Below the pieces are notes generated by a model. It made no database searches and was not told where the DNA came from. It saw nothing but the letters and a program-made list of their open reading frames with translations. Below, piece after piece: positions 37,583-46,623 of a DNA stretch of 64,000 nt. The DNA comes from Coraliomargarita algicola (GTDB lineage Bacteria; Verrucomicrobiota; Verrucomicrobiia; Opitutales; Coraliomargaritaceae): assembly GCF_033878955.1 (NCBI RefSeq), contig NZ_CP138858.1:868001-932000 (forward strand), written 5' to 3'. The position numbers and the translations under genes were made by a program. The stretch's first letter is position 1. Each line of letters opens with the position of its first letter.

Positions 37583-38593
37583 TCAAAGCGGTGCCGTACT
37601 ATCGCGACAGACCAACTTTGGTTGAATCGTAATCGCCTTGGAAGAAAGTTTCTTCTTCTTAATCTGTCCGACTAACAGACGCAGAGCTTGACGGCCCACG
37701 TCAAGCGGATCCTGATCGACCGTTGTCAGTGAAGGCATAAACATACCTGCTAGATCCAAATTACCGCAGCCGACTACCGAGACATCCTGAGGCACACGCA
37801 AACCATGACGTACCAGTGCATTGATCGCACCAAAAGCAACATGGTCGGAAGCCGCGACTACAGCCGAAAAATCCACCTGATTCGATCGCAATTGATCAAT
37901 TGCAGCAACTCCATCCTCAAAGCTAAAGCCTCCATCCAGAACCCATTCGGGTCGCACTTCAATGCCCGCAGCATCCATCGCTTCCAAATACCCCTGCAAC
38001 CTCCCACGGGCCGGCTCGCTATCCATATAGCCTTTGATGCATGCAATCTTACGGTGGCCCAATTCCAACAAATGCTCCGCCGCCATTCGTCCAGCCACCA
38101 CATTCTCCGTGCCAACAAACGCTGTTTTCAAATTTTCCAGTGGATTATCAAATAAAACAAAAGGAACTCGATGCTCCTGCAAAGTGCGAAAGATGCGATC
38201 ATCAATGTTGGAGCTACTGGGACCAATGACCAGACCATCCACTCGATATTCCCGCAGTGCACTGATATGCTGTTCTAGAGTGCAAATCTCATGGTAACTT
38301 TGACACAGCAAGCATCGCAGCCCATTCAGTTGCGCCTCCATCTCCACACCTCGGATGATACTATTAAAAAATGACATCGAGGTTTCGGGCACGATAATTC
38401 CAATAATGTCCGTACGATTCGCTTTAAGCGCACGAACCAAAGCGTTCTTATGATAACCACTCTCACGGATCGCAGCCAAAATCCGTTCACGTGTCTCTTC
38501 ACCGACCATATGCTCACGACCGTTTAAAACGTGACTCACAGCAGAGCGAGAGACCCCCAATTGCTGTGCTAACTTTGTCTGCGAAATACTCAT
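37583..38593 (-). CDS. LacI-family transcriptional regulator
   Basis: A 336-residue protein from the ATG at 38593. The N-terminus is a LacI-type helix-turn-helix plus hinge (TKLAQQLGVSRSAVSHVLNGR, about 5-25), followed by a periplasmic-binding-protein-like sugar domain (IIGIIVPE, VDGLVIGPSS, LELGHRKIACIKG, VVAASDHVAFGAINAL, LTTVDQDPLDVGRQALRLL). Regulators of this type usually repress sugar genes and release DNA on binding the sugar. It lies between the fucosidase and an unknown gene. A weak copy of the CTATCATATGATAG palindrome lies 43 nt upstream, so it may control itself and the whole set of genes with that site. No other LacI-type protein is in the window. Confidence 0.92.
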   Translation of the reverse strand: MSISQTKLAQQLGVSRSAVSHVLNGREHMVGEETRERILAAIRESGYHKNALVRALKANRTDIIGIIVPETSMSFFNSIIRGVEMEAQLNGLRCLLCQSYHEICTLEQHISALREYRVDGLVIGPSSSNIDDRIFRTLQEHRVPFVLFDNPLENLKTAFVGTENVVAGRMAAEHLLELGHRKIACIKGYMDSEPARGRLQGYLEAMDAAGIEVRPEWVLDGGFSFEDGVAAIDQLRSNQVDFSAVVAASDHVAFGAINALVRHGLRVPQDVSVVGCGNLDLAGMFMPSLTTVDQDPLDVGRQALRLLVGQIKKKKLSSKAITIQPKLVCRDSTAPL

Positions 38594-38636
38594 AGCCACA
38601 GAATAGACTCATCATTTCGCAAATACAAGCCTGCGA

Positions 38637-38650
38637 CTATCTTATGATCT
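38637..38650. promoter_or_regulatory. Weak operator copy (CTATCTTATGATCT)
   Basis: Matches CTATCATATGATAG at 11 of 14 positions and lies 43 nt before the LacI-type regulator. Consistent with autoregulation. Confidence 0.45.
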
Positions 38651-38710
38651 AAGCTTCAAGCACCCTCGATCATTTCAGGTGGCCCCCTCGAATGCTAAAA
38701 ACAGGCCTGC

Positions 38711-41209
38711 TCACTCAAGTGGAACTGTTCCCACCCATAATGCATGCACGGCGGCAATAAAGCCCCGCTCCCGCCACCAATGAACGAGCGCTTTTTGATC
38801 CGAATACACACTCACCAATAAACGACCACGTGCATCTAAATCGTCGGCAGTGAACTCGATGGGATAAAAAGCGGAGCCATCGCCAGCATTTTCAGGTCCT
38901 GCCCACCGGCCCACGGGCCGCTCTTGCGCCCCCACGCTGAGTCGGTAATTCACATCCAAATGCTGCGGGTCGAAGCTATGCAGCAATAAGGTCCAACGCG
39001 CTCCAGTTTTCATCGAATCGCCTAAACCATAAATGCGGAAATGAAGACTTCGCGGATGGTACCAGAAGGCCTGCCCGGGGCCGAAGGCCATGACTCCATC
39101 TGCAAACTCGGATGCGTGTATGCCGGGCAGGTGCGCAAGCACTTCATCATCTGCCGCGGCACGACTGCGCGTGCCAAAGGGCAACTTCGCACCACAGTGC
39201 ACCGTCAGCACCCTCGACTTTCCTTGCAGTGCAGGGTGCGCCCAGGCCTGGGCATCCAACTGCCCAAAATGCGCATCACTTTGCGCTGCGGCATTCTCAC
39301 TCACAGAGACTCCAGAAGCTTCAATCTCCGCCTCCACAGATTCGGCGGGCTCGATATCCTCAACCGAACAGCCCCAGAAACGATACCAGCCCTGCAAAGG
39401 GCCAAAGGCGAGTTGATGCGTCCCGGCCTCGAGCACTCCCAAGCTGCCCTTGGCATCGTCGACACGGGCGGCCTGCTTCAACTGCACCGAAAACTCAACG
39501 GATTGGGTCAACGCTGCATCCAAGTGCAAATAGCAATGCTGTTGCTCCCCCACGCCAAAGCTTTGCAACATCCAACGGCCATCACGACGGCTCGGCGACG
39601 CTGGCTTGGCCGTGCGCAGCGATAAATCACAGCGTCCACTCCAGCCACGCGGCACCTCCAATACCGTCACGCTGCGCCCGTCGTCGAGTGCTTTGATCGG
39701 CAGTGGCTCAAAAGGCCCCGCATCGCTCAATTCGGCGTCCCACACCGCGATGGGCGTGGCACGCTCTAAAGCCTGCTTCGCGGTCACACATAGCTGACCA
39801 TCCGTAACAAGTACAGACAGCTCGCCGCGACAGGCCTCAGCATAATCATCGGGCGCATCTATATCTGCAGTCGCGAAATGCCATGGCTGCGTATAGTCGT
39901 AATAAAAATATGGCAGCGCCGAATCTTCACGAATCAACGCTTTGTAAGCGGACCGCTCCAGCACCACAGCATCACCAGCCTGCCCGGGCTTACCATTCAC
40001 AGTAACCCCAACCCAATTATCACGCTGACGAAACAAACGCTCTGGCAGTGCAGGCACATGACGGTCGTAATAGGCTCGCACATCCGTGCTGGTGGCAAAA
40101 ACAAGCTTTTCCGTCGCTGCAAGTTCTAACAACCGCCTGAGCCCGGCACGGTTATAAGCCGTCATATTAGCCGTGCCAAAGGTCCGCCCAAATTCAAACC
40201 CAGCCACAAAGAAAAATGGCGCATCCCCCACCGGACTCCCCCCGCGCACGGTATCCTGCAAGAACTGACGAAAACGCGTCGACTCTTCCCCCGAATCGGC
40301 CGCGCGCACCCAACGCGTAAAATGCGAAGGTGACAGCACAAAATCCCCCCAATGCGTCAAATGTGGCAGCAGTACTTGGTAGTGATTCATGATGATCCCC
40401 ATCACTCCGGTTTCATCGCGTACACCCGCTTTGCGAAAATCATCTTCCGCCATCCAATAGGGCGCCGTCGGCATCCCCCAATGGTTAATGGCCCACTCTC
40501 CATCGGACCAATTCTGCTCAGCGCACAATGAATGAATCACACGTATCCCCATCGCTCGACACGCCTGCACCAATGGATTACACGGCGTATAGGTCGCGAT
40601 CCGATCCAAGGGCTCATAGCCTTGGCCTTGCCACCACTGTTTCAGCCCTTGCAGACGCTTCTCGATCTCAGCTTGAGATAATGTCTCCCAATTCGGATCT
40701 TCATGCGCCAATTCGGGATCGACCTTACCCACGTCCGACGCCATCACATGGGGGTGAATCACATCGCCATGTAAACGCTCATACTCTGTCCAACGCGGAT
40801 CAATGGCGGAAAAAGCCGGCCCACGCGCCCCACCTGTCAGGTTGATATAATAATCCGCGCCCACACGAGCTTCATGAATCAAATCTGCAAAGTCTTCAGA
40901 GGTGAACGCACCGACTGTGATTTGGCAAACAGCCCATTCCCGATCCACCACAGCCAGCGGCCGACTCAGGACCTCCCCACTTCCAGTGGGCTTAAATTCG
41001 ACCACATACTGTCCACAGGCCTCTGCCGTCCAGCTCCATGACTCCCCGGATGCCACGTGCCGCGTAGAAACGACACCGAAGCCCCCCGCAAGTCCTGAGC
41101 AAATAGTGATTTCTCCGGAGACATTCGCAGAAATCACAGCTGCTTCTCCTAGGTGTAATAAGCCTCCAGGCTGAATATAAAGACGAACGGACGTGTCGGA
41201 TGCGGGCAT
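38711..41209 (-). CDS. Unrecognised 832-residue protein, probable carbohydrate-active enzyme
   Basis: An intact 832-residue frame with ATG at 41209 and no signal peptide. Residues about 1-100 are beta-rich; 100-420 read like a TIM barrel or beta/alpha domain (FADLIHEARVGADYYINLTGG, WETLSQAEIEKRLQGLKQWW, MGIRVIHSLCAEQNW, FFFVAGFEFGRTFG); the rest is beta-rich and may bind sugars. I know no family for it. The neighbourhood (GH3, GH16, LacI regulator) suggests carbohydrate metabolism. By eye the gene is richer in G+C than its neighbours. The 150 nt upstream carries only a loose direct repeat (ATGATATACA, then ATGATGTACA) and no operator match. Confidence 0.4.
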   Translation of the reverse strand: MPASDTSVRLYIQPGGLLHLGEAAVISANVSGEITICSGLAGGFGVVSTRHVASGESWSWTAEACGQYVVEFKPTGSGEVLSRPLAVVDREWAVCQITVGAFTSEDFADLIHEARVGADYYINLTGGARGPAFSAIDPRWTEYERLHGDVIHPHVMASDVGKVDPELAHEDPNWETLSQAEIEKRLQGLKQWWQGQGYEPLDRIATYTPCNPLVQACRAMGIRVIHSLCAEQNWSDGEWAINHWGMPTAPYWMAEDDFRKAGVRDETGVMGIIMNHYQVLLPHLTHWGDFVLSPSHFTRWVRAADSGEESTRFRQFLQDTVRGGSPVGDAPFFFVAGFEFGRTFGTANMTAYNRAGLRRLLELAATEKLVFATSTDVRAYYDRHVPALPERLFRQRDNWVGVTVNGKPGQAGDAVVLERSAYKALIREDSALPYFYYDYTQPWHFATADIDAPDDYAEACRGELSVLVTDGQLCVTAKQALERATPIAVWDAELSDAGPFEPLPIKALDDGRSVTVLEVPRGWSGRCDLSLRTAKPASPSRRDGRWMLQSFGVGEQQHCYLHLDAALTQSVEFSVQLKQAARVDDAKGSLGVLEAGTHQLAFGPLQGWYRFWGCSVEDIEPAESVEAEIEASGVSVSENAAAQSDAHFGQLDAQAWAHPALQGKSRVLTVHCGAKLPFGTRSRAAADDEVLAHLPGIHASEFADGVMAFGPGQAFWYHPRSLHFRIYGLGDSMKTGARWTLLLHSFDPQHLDVNYRLSVGAQERPVGRWAGPENAGDGSAFYPIEFTADDLDARGRLLVSVYSDQKALVHWWRERGFIAAVHALWVGTVPLE

Positions 41210-41360
41210 AATGGGCTAAGTCTGAATGCGTGAAAAAAACACTAACCGAATGCAACATTAGCCACAGAATCAACAAAAATGATATACATCAATTAAAATG
41301 ATGTACACACGCCACCAGCACCGAGCCCCAAATCAAAGAACCGAAGATACGGAGATAGAA

Positions 41361-43517
41361 TTAACGACTAATATTGAAAGGGACCATCATCTCGCAACTG
41401 GCATCGAATCCGAGGTATAACCGAAACTCGCCGGGTTCAATGACTCGATCCTGACTCCGGTTTACGAAAGACAAGCGTTCAGATGGAATCGTGTAGTCAA
41501 CTGCTTCGCACTGCCCGACGTCTAAGTGACTTCGTAGAAAACCAACTAAAAAGCGCTTCGGACGTGAGCTCGATGAGACCAAATCTTCGGCATAAATCTG
41601 GAGCTGAGCCACGCCCGATCGCTGCCCAGTATTTGTGATCGATACATTCAGCTGTATGTCTTCGCCTGCCTGGTAATTGATCTTGTCGAGTGTGGCACCT
41701 TCTAGCTCGAAATCAGTATAGGATAAACCAGCGCCGAATGTAAACTGTGGCTCAGCATCCATATTCAAGTAGGCCCCCGCCCACGGACGCCCGACTCGTT
41801 TACGATTATAATAAATGGGAATTTGTCCCGTTGTCTTGGGAAAGCTAACAGGTAAGCGCCCCGTCGCATCCACACGCCCCACCAACACATCCAGTAGCCC
41901 GGTTCCCGACTCGACGCCCCCATGAAAGTTAAACACTAAGGCACTCGCACAGTCGATGACTCGTTCGAGCACCAGTGGGCGACCTGATGTCACGACGACA
42001 ATCAACGGACACTCCAATTTCGCTAAACCTTCGACCAGTTCGACTTGTCCATCTGGCAATTCAATCTCTGTGATACAATGATTCTCACCACTTCGCGTCG
42101 CAGGCTCACCGACAAACACAATAACAGCATCTAAACGATTCACATCTTGAGCTTGTGCATAAGCTAACATCTGGTCCATCGATGCCCGCTCATCAGACAT
42201 CAACAATTGATCGGAAGACCACTCCGCTCGGGCCGCATCTGAGTAGCTACACACGTCTTCAGGATTACCATCCATAGCCCAAGTTCCCAACAATGCATCG
42301 CGTTCATGCAACAAAGGGCCGACTAAAAGTAAGCTTTGCTCCTTCCGCCCTAACGGCAAAATCTCTTTTTCATTCTTGAGCAGAACCACACTTTCCTGCA
42401 CCGCCTGGCGCGCCAGGCGACGAGCTTCCGTTTGAGTTTGCACAAGATCCGATGCGACCGAAACCGATGTCAGTGGAGACTCAAAAAGACCATAAGCTAA
42501 CTTGATACGCAACACACGCCGCACAGCATCGTCGATTCGCTCCATCGGCAATTGCCCCGCAGCATGCAAGGCTTCCAAACAATCGAGATAGGTAGTGGTC
42601 ACCATCTCCATATCCACACCTGCATGCATTGCAATCCGGGCGGCATCCGATTCATCAGCTGCGAGACCGTGCTCTATCATTTCCCAGACCGAGGCCCAAT
42701 CACTCACCACAAAGCCCTGGAAGCGAAGTCGCTCTTTGAGTATTCCCGACAACAAGCGACGGCTACCAGAAGCACTCTCTCCGTTGATTTCGTTGAAAGC
42801 ACTCATCACTGTCATGCAGCCTTCTGCAAGTGCACGCTCGAATGGAGGCACATATATATTGTATAGACTGTGCTCCGTGATTTCGGTCGTATTATAATCA
42901 CGTCCACCTTCTGCCGCGCCGTAGCCGATAAAATGCTTCGCACAGGCAATCAACTTCCCTTGCGATTTCATCGAACCAGTCGCCACATTTTGATAGCCTC
43001 GAATCACCGCAGCACCACACTCGCCAACATAAAAAGGATCTTCACCATAACCTTCGACGACACGTCCCCAACGAGGATCACGCGCAATATCAAGCATCGG
43101 TGAAAAAGTCCAATGCACCCCAGCACGTGAAGCCTCCAAAGCGGCCATCGCGCTACAGGCTTCAATAAGCTCTAGATTCCACGCACATGCTTGCCCCAAG
43201 GGCACTGGAAAGACAGTTCGATGCCCGTGAATAATATCTCTTCCAAAAAGCAACGGCACTCCACGGCGACTCTCCTCCACTGCGACGCGTTGCAACTCAT
43301 TGAGCTCTGCCACGGTGAGACATACCTGCGCCTCGCTTCCTGCAAACGGAGTCGAAGCCAGAATTAACGAGCCAACTTTTCCACCTCGAATACGTTCTCG
43401 CAGCGCATCCATATCTGCGCACTCTGCGGTCTCTTGACACAGTTGCCCAATCTTTTCGACTAAACTTAACTGCGATAATTTATCTTCAACAAGCCTCTCG
43501 TCTACCGCCCAGCTCAT
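41361..43517 (-). CDS. GH3 beta-glucosidase-like enzyme
   Basis: The start at 43517 follows the upstream gene's stop by 4 nt; an earlier ATG at 43547 would overlap it. The 718-residue product has the standard GH3 set: LLFGRDIIHGHRTVFPVPL, DPRWGRVVEGYGEDP, AKHFIGYG, the nucleophile Asp273 in VVSDW, the second alpha/beta domain (VLLKNEKEILPL, VVVTSGRPL), and a fibronectin III-like C-terminal domain (FGAGLSYTDFELE). No signal peptide. It removes beta-linked sugars, usually glucose, from the non-reducing end of oligosaccharides. It is probably co-transcribed with the GH16 gene, fitting a pathway in which GH16 cuts a glucan or galactan and GH3 finishes the products. Confidence 0.93.
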   Translation of the reverse strand: MSWAVDERLVEDKLSQLSLVEKIGQLCQETAECADMDALRERIRGGKVGSLILASTPFAGSEAQVCLTVAELNELQRVAVEESRRGVPLLFGRDIIHGHRTVFPVPLGQACAWNLELIEACSAMAALEASRAGVHWTFSPMLDIARDPRWGRVVEGYGEDPFYVGECGAAVIRGYQNVATGSMKSQGKLIACAKHFIGYGAAEGGRDYNTTEITEHSLYNIYVPPFERALAEGCMTVMSAFNEINGESASGSRRLLSGILKERLRFQGFVVSDWASVWEMIEHGLAADESDAARIAMHAGVDMEMVTTTYLDCLEALHAAGQLPMERIDDAVRRVLRIKLAYGLFESPLTSVSVASDLVQTQTEARRLARQAVQESVVLLKNEKEILPLGRKEQSLLLVGPLLHERDALLGTWAMDGNPEDVCSYSDAARAEWSSDQLLMSDERASMDQMLAYAQAQDVNRLDAVIVFVGEPATRSGENHCITEIELPDGQVELVEGLAKLECPLIVVVTSGRPLVLERVIDCASALVFNFHGGVESGTGLLDVLVGRVDATGRLPVSFPKTTGQIPIYYNRKRVGRPWAGAYLNMDAEPQFTFGAGLSYTDFELEGATLDKINYQAGEDIQLNVSITNTGQRSGVAQLQIYAEDLVSSSSRPKRFLVGFLRSHLDVGQCEAVDYTIPSERLSFVNRSQDRVIEPGEFRLYLGFDASCEMMVPFNISR

Positions 43518-43521
43518 AAGT

Positions 43522-44928
43522 TTATTTACTGTTTTTACGATAGACACGCACGTAGTCTACATAGGCATACGATGGCAAGCGATCCGCAGGATTATCCTCA
43601 AAACGCCCCACAGCATGCCCCCAATGGTTTTTATTCCCCTTCGCGGGGTCCCCATTCGCGATTTCGACTGTTAAACGAATTCCATGCGTATCATCTGTCG
43701 AAATATAATCTTTATTACGATTCACCCAAAATGGCTCGCCATTTAAATAGTAGACTTGGATGTCTTTAGTCCAATAAAGCCCCCATGTATTCCATACATT
43801 TTCGTCAAAACTAGTTAAGCCATAGGGCCGAGGTGGTTTGACGCTTTTACCGCCATCTTTGATGTGGATTGCAGCATTGAACTTATCCATCATGCTATAA
43901 TCGTCTCCCTGATAAGGCACATATTCCATCACATCAATTTCAGATCCAAGAGAGGCATCGCCCGCGTATGGATTATCAGAGAAGAGCCACAGAGCAAACC
44001 ATGCGGCATGAGCTTTAAACTGTGAGACATTCGCACGCCACTCTATAAAGATCCCTTCATCTCCTGGGCCGAAAGTAACACTCTCCGACTGACTGTAGGT
44101 CCCCTTTTCTGAAGTCACCAAATAAGGCGCCAATCGTTTGCCATTTTCGTAACGCGTGCGCAGCGTCAAATGACCACGACCATCCAGGTAGGCTTCTTCA
44201 GGTGCCAACGTCGAATCGCGCCAAGTGCCATCCTTACGCCAAATAGCTCCAGGACGCCAATGCTCCGCAGGAGCGGCTCCCTTCTTGCCCTCAAACTCAT
44301 CATGCCAGATCAACGACCACTCATCACTCAACAGAAAAGCGTCTGTCTGCAAGTGAGCATCCAACTCGTTGGCATTCGAAAACTCCATATTGTCAATATA
44401 GATAGGCGACATGCTTCCACCACTGGCGATGGATACAATACCAACGTGCGCCCAATAGATATTGTCATCAAAGCTCGGATCGCCTGCATAATCCCATGTA
44501 AAGTGATAACTCTTACCGCCCGCGGCATTTAAGTCCAACTCAAGATCGCTCGTAATATCAAAGGCCGCGCTACCGCCCTGCCCGCCATACATACGCACTT
44601 GTAACTTAGCCCAACCAGACTCCGGCAAACTACTTTGCGGCACATACACATCAAAAGACAATGTCGTGGCTGCTTTGATTTCATGAACCAAGTCTTTACG
44701 TATCGCAATTTGATTCCAAGCGTGGCCTTTAGTTCCAATCAACTCCAAGCACTTCGCACCATCCGTAATCGCAGCATGAGGTGCTCCCGAATCAACATCC
44801 ACAAGTTTCAATACAGAGCTCTCAGAGGATTCCCAAGCGGTAGAGCGACTCTCAAAGGAATCTTGCCAAGCGTTGACAGACACGCACGCAGTAAAACTGC
44901 TCAAAATGATGGGGAGTATTTTCTTCAT
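43522..44928 (-). CDS. Secreted GH16 endo-glycosidase with N-terminal carbohydrate-binding-like domain
   Basis: A 468-residue protein with a signal peptide (1-20). Residues about 25-185 look like a beta-sandwich CBM (FDVYVPQSS, YIDNMEFS). The GH16 domain follows from about 205 (WSLIWHDEFEG), with the catalytic signature EIDVME giving nucleophile Glu330, Asp332 and acid/base Glu335, and it ends with YAYVDYVRVYRK. GH16 enzymes cut beta-1,3/1,4-glucans or galactans such as laminarin, agarose or porphyran; no residue I can see settles which. It sits upstream of the GH3 gene with a 4-nt gap. A palindrome GCGCAA-GT-TTGCGC lies about 78 nt upstream. Confidence 0.93.
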   Translation of the reverse strand: MKKILPIILSSFTACVSVNAWQDSFESRSTAWESSESSVLKLVDVDSGAPHAAITDGAKCLELIGTKGHAWNQIAIRKDLVHEIKAATTLSFDVYVPQSSLPESGWAKLQVRMYGGQGGSAAFDITSDLELDLNAAGGKSYHFTWDYAGDPSFDDNIYWAHVGIVSIASGGSMSPIYIDNMEFSNANELDAHLQTDAFLLSDEWSLIWHDEFEGKKGAAPAEHWRPGAIWRKDGTWRDSTLAPEEAYLDGRGHLTLRTRYENGKRLAPYLVTSEKGTYSQSESVTFGPGDEGIFIEWRANVSQFKAHAAWFALWLFSDNPYAGDASLGSEIDVMEYVPYQGDDYSMMDKFNAAIHIKDGGKSVKPPRPYGLTSFDENVWNTWGLYWTKDIQVYYLNGEPFWVNRNKDYISTDDTHGIRLTVEIANGDPAKGNKNHWGHAVGRFEDNPADRLPSYAYVDYVRVYRKNSK

Positions 44929-45142
44929 AAATAGTGTATCAGAGATGGTTTAGGCAAACTGCACAGATCGCCACATTTCGATACAATCAACCTCCGTCAG
45001 CTGAAGCGCAAGTTTGCGCACGTTGCGAATAGCACCGCCCCCACTCAACCCATTGAAGTGGCACGATCAAAGTGCATACCAGCTCGCTACCGATTCACCT
45101 AAAAAGTTGCGTTAAGTGCGATGCCATAACACCAGAGAGTGT
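44929..45142. other. Intergenic region with a GCGCAAGTTTGCGC palindrome
   Basis: A 214-nt gap between two minus-strand genes: upstream of the GH16 gene and downstream of the GH13 gene. It holds a 6+6 bp inverted repeat at 45006-45019 of the PurR/LacI operator type. I find no terminator hairpin or hidden gene. Confidence 0.4.
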
Positions 45143-46543
45143 CTATAGCTTCATCAGCAGATAACCATATGCCTGACACTCGACAACAATAACCGCCCCC
45201 TCATCTCGTAGCTCTAAACCGAACTGAGCCAAAAGATTGGCATTAGAAAGCTCCAGAGCGGCATTGAGTGTTGCCGACAAAGGCAGAGGGCTCAAATTGA
45301 AGATGGCTAAGATCCGCTCACCGGCCAACTCTCTCGTGAAACTCAGAATTCCTTCCGGTGCTGTAGTATCCAACCATTGTGTGCTGCCTTCAGATAGCGC
45401 CTTCTCACACTTACGCAAAGCAACCAGGGACTTCACAAACTCCAGCCGAGCTTTCCCTTTCTGAGTCAGCGCATTTGACCAATCGATGACATGGTTATGC
45501 CCATGCATACGATTCGACCATAAGGTGTGACGATTCGCATCGGCCACTTCCTGTCCATTGTAAAAGAACGGCATGCCATCCAAACTAAAACCAAGCACCA
45601 ATGCCGCATGAATCGCTTCATTCGGACAAAGCACCTCTTGCCTCAATTCCTTATGATCATTACAGATATCGTGATTATCAAAGGCACGTAACAAACGCGC
45701 CCCCATTCTCTCCTCTCCGAAATTCTCCAAGAGTTCACGCAACTCACTAACAGGAACATTCTTCTCCAAAACATCATTCAAGAGATAGGTATATCGAAAG
45801 CCGTAGCTCACATCAAAGGCATACTCCTGTTCAGCAATACTTGGCGGCGCCGATTCCGCTAACATAAATAAATCCGGCTTCAAGGCTTCGATGCGACGCC
45901 TACCCTCGACCCAAAAATCAAGGGGGATTTTAGAGGAAACGTCGCAGCGATAGCCATCCACATCGAATTTTAGGATAAAATGCTCCATATTCTGCCACAA
46001 GTATTCGCGCAGCCCCACGTTCTCAAAATTTAGTATCGGAAAGTTCCAATCGTTGGTCAGAATCGAACCATCCTCATGATGCTTCAAAAACTCCGGATGT
46101 TCTGAGATGAAGACTGCAGACGGGCCACAATGCAAATAGACGAGGTCTAGAATAACTTTAAGCCCCAGCTCATGCGCCCGCCTGACAAATGAAATGAGAT
46201 CATCCTCTGTTCCATACTCTGAATCGATTGTATAGTAGTCTTTCTGACGATACGGATTCTTGGGATTGCCCACAGCAGATTCTTTCTGACGAGGACTCCA
46301 CCCGCTCACATCCATGTCATCATCTGCCTCAACCAGAGGACACAGATAGATGATTGAAAATCCTAAATTCGCGACATGATCCAGCAGCTTCTCAGCTGCT
46401 TTCAAAGTCCCGTCTGGCGTAAAGGCCCGCAAGAAGATCTGATAGATGGTCGCCCCCCGCGCCCAATCAGTCATGGGACGCAAAGCCGTTGAATAGGTTT
46501 TGCTCGGAGAAGGTTTCATTTCGTTCAATTGAGGTGTATGCAT
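45143..46543 (-). CDS. GH13 alpha-amylase-family enzyme
   Basis: From the ATG at 46543 the product has about 466 residues; a frame extending to 46615 would run into the regulator's upstream region, and 46519 is another option. GH13 landmarks: LDLVYLHCG, nucleophile Asp201 in GYRCDVSSKIP, acid/base Glu230 in MLAESAP and Asp292 in FDNHDICND, giving a complete triad. The C-terminal part fits a small beta domain. No signal peptide. It acts on alpha-glucosidic bonds; the sequence does not separate an amylase from a sucrose- or trehalose-type enzyme. It is divergent from the IclR gene, with 80 nt between. Confidence 0.9.
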   Translation of the reverse strand: MHTPQLNEMKPSPSKTYSTALRPMTDWARGATIYQIFLRAFTPDGTLKAAEKLLDHVANLGFSIIYLCPLVEADDDMDVSGWSPRQKESAVGNPKNPYRQKDYYTIDSEYGTEDDLISFVRRAHELGLKVILDLVYLHCGPSAVFISEHPEFLKHHEDGSILTNDWNFPILNFENVGLREYLWQNMEHFILKFDVDGYRCDVSSKIPLDFWVEGRRRIEALKPDLFMLAESAPPSIAEQEYAFDVSYGFRYTYLLNDVLEKNVPVSELRELLENFGEERMGARLLRAFDNHDICNDHKELRQEVLCPNEAIHAALVLGFSLDGMPFFYNGQEVADANRHTLWSNRMHGHNHVIDWSNALTQKGKARLEFVKSLVALRKCEKALSEGSTQWLDTTAPEGILSFTRELAGERILAIFNLSPLPLSATLNAALELSNANLLAQFGLELRDEGAVIVVECQAYGYLLMKL

Positions 46544-46607
46544 GCTTATAATGTCATGAAGGAGCAGAATTCCAACAATTCGAATGTTGCGATCTGCGTT
46601 AATAATA

Positions 46608-46622
46608 CTGATCATAGATCAG
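46608..46622. promoter_or_regulatory. Palindrome CTGATC-ATA-GATCAG upstream of the IclR gene
   Basis: A perfect 6+6 bp inverted repeat with a 3-nt spacer ends 1 nt before the ATG of the IclR gene and lies 64 nt upstream of the GH13 start. IclR proteins often bind such sites in divergent promoters, so this is a candidate site for autoregulation and control of the GH13 gene. Confidence 0.5.
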
Positions 46623-46623
46623 C

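Noticed and set aside
39041..39696. Several long plus-strand frames inside the 832-aa gene
   Set aside because: They overlap each other and the larger intact minus-strand frame; high G+C lengthens spurious frames there.
41270..41310. ATGATATACA ... ATGATGTACA as an operator
   Set aside because: Only a loose direct repeat in AT-rich DNA with no second occurrence noticed in the window.
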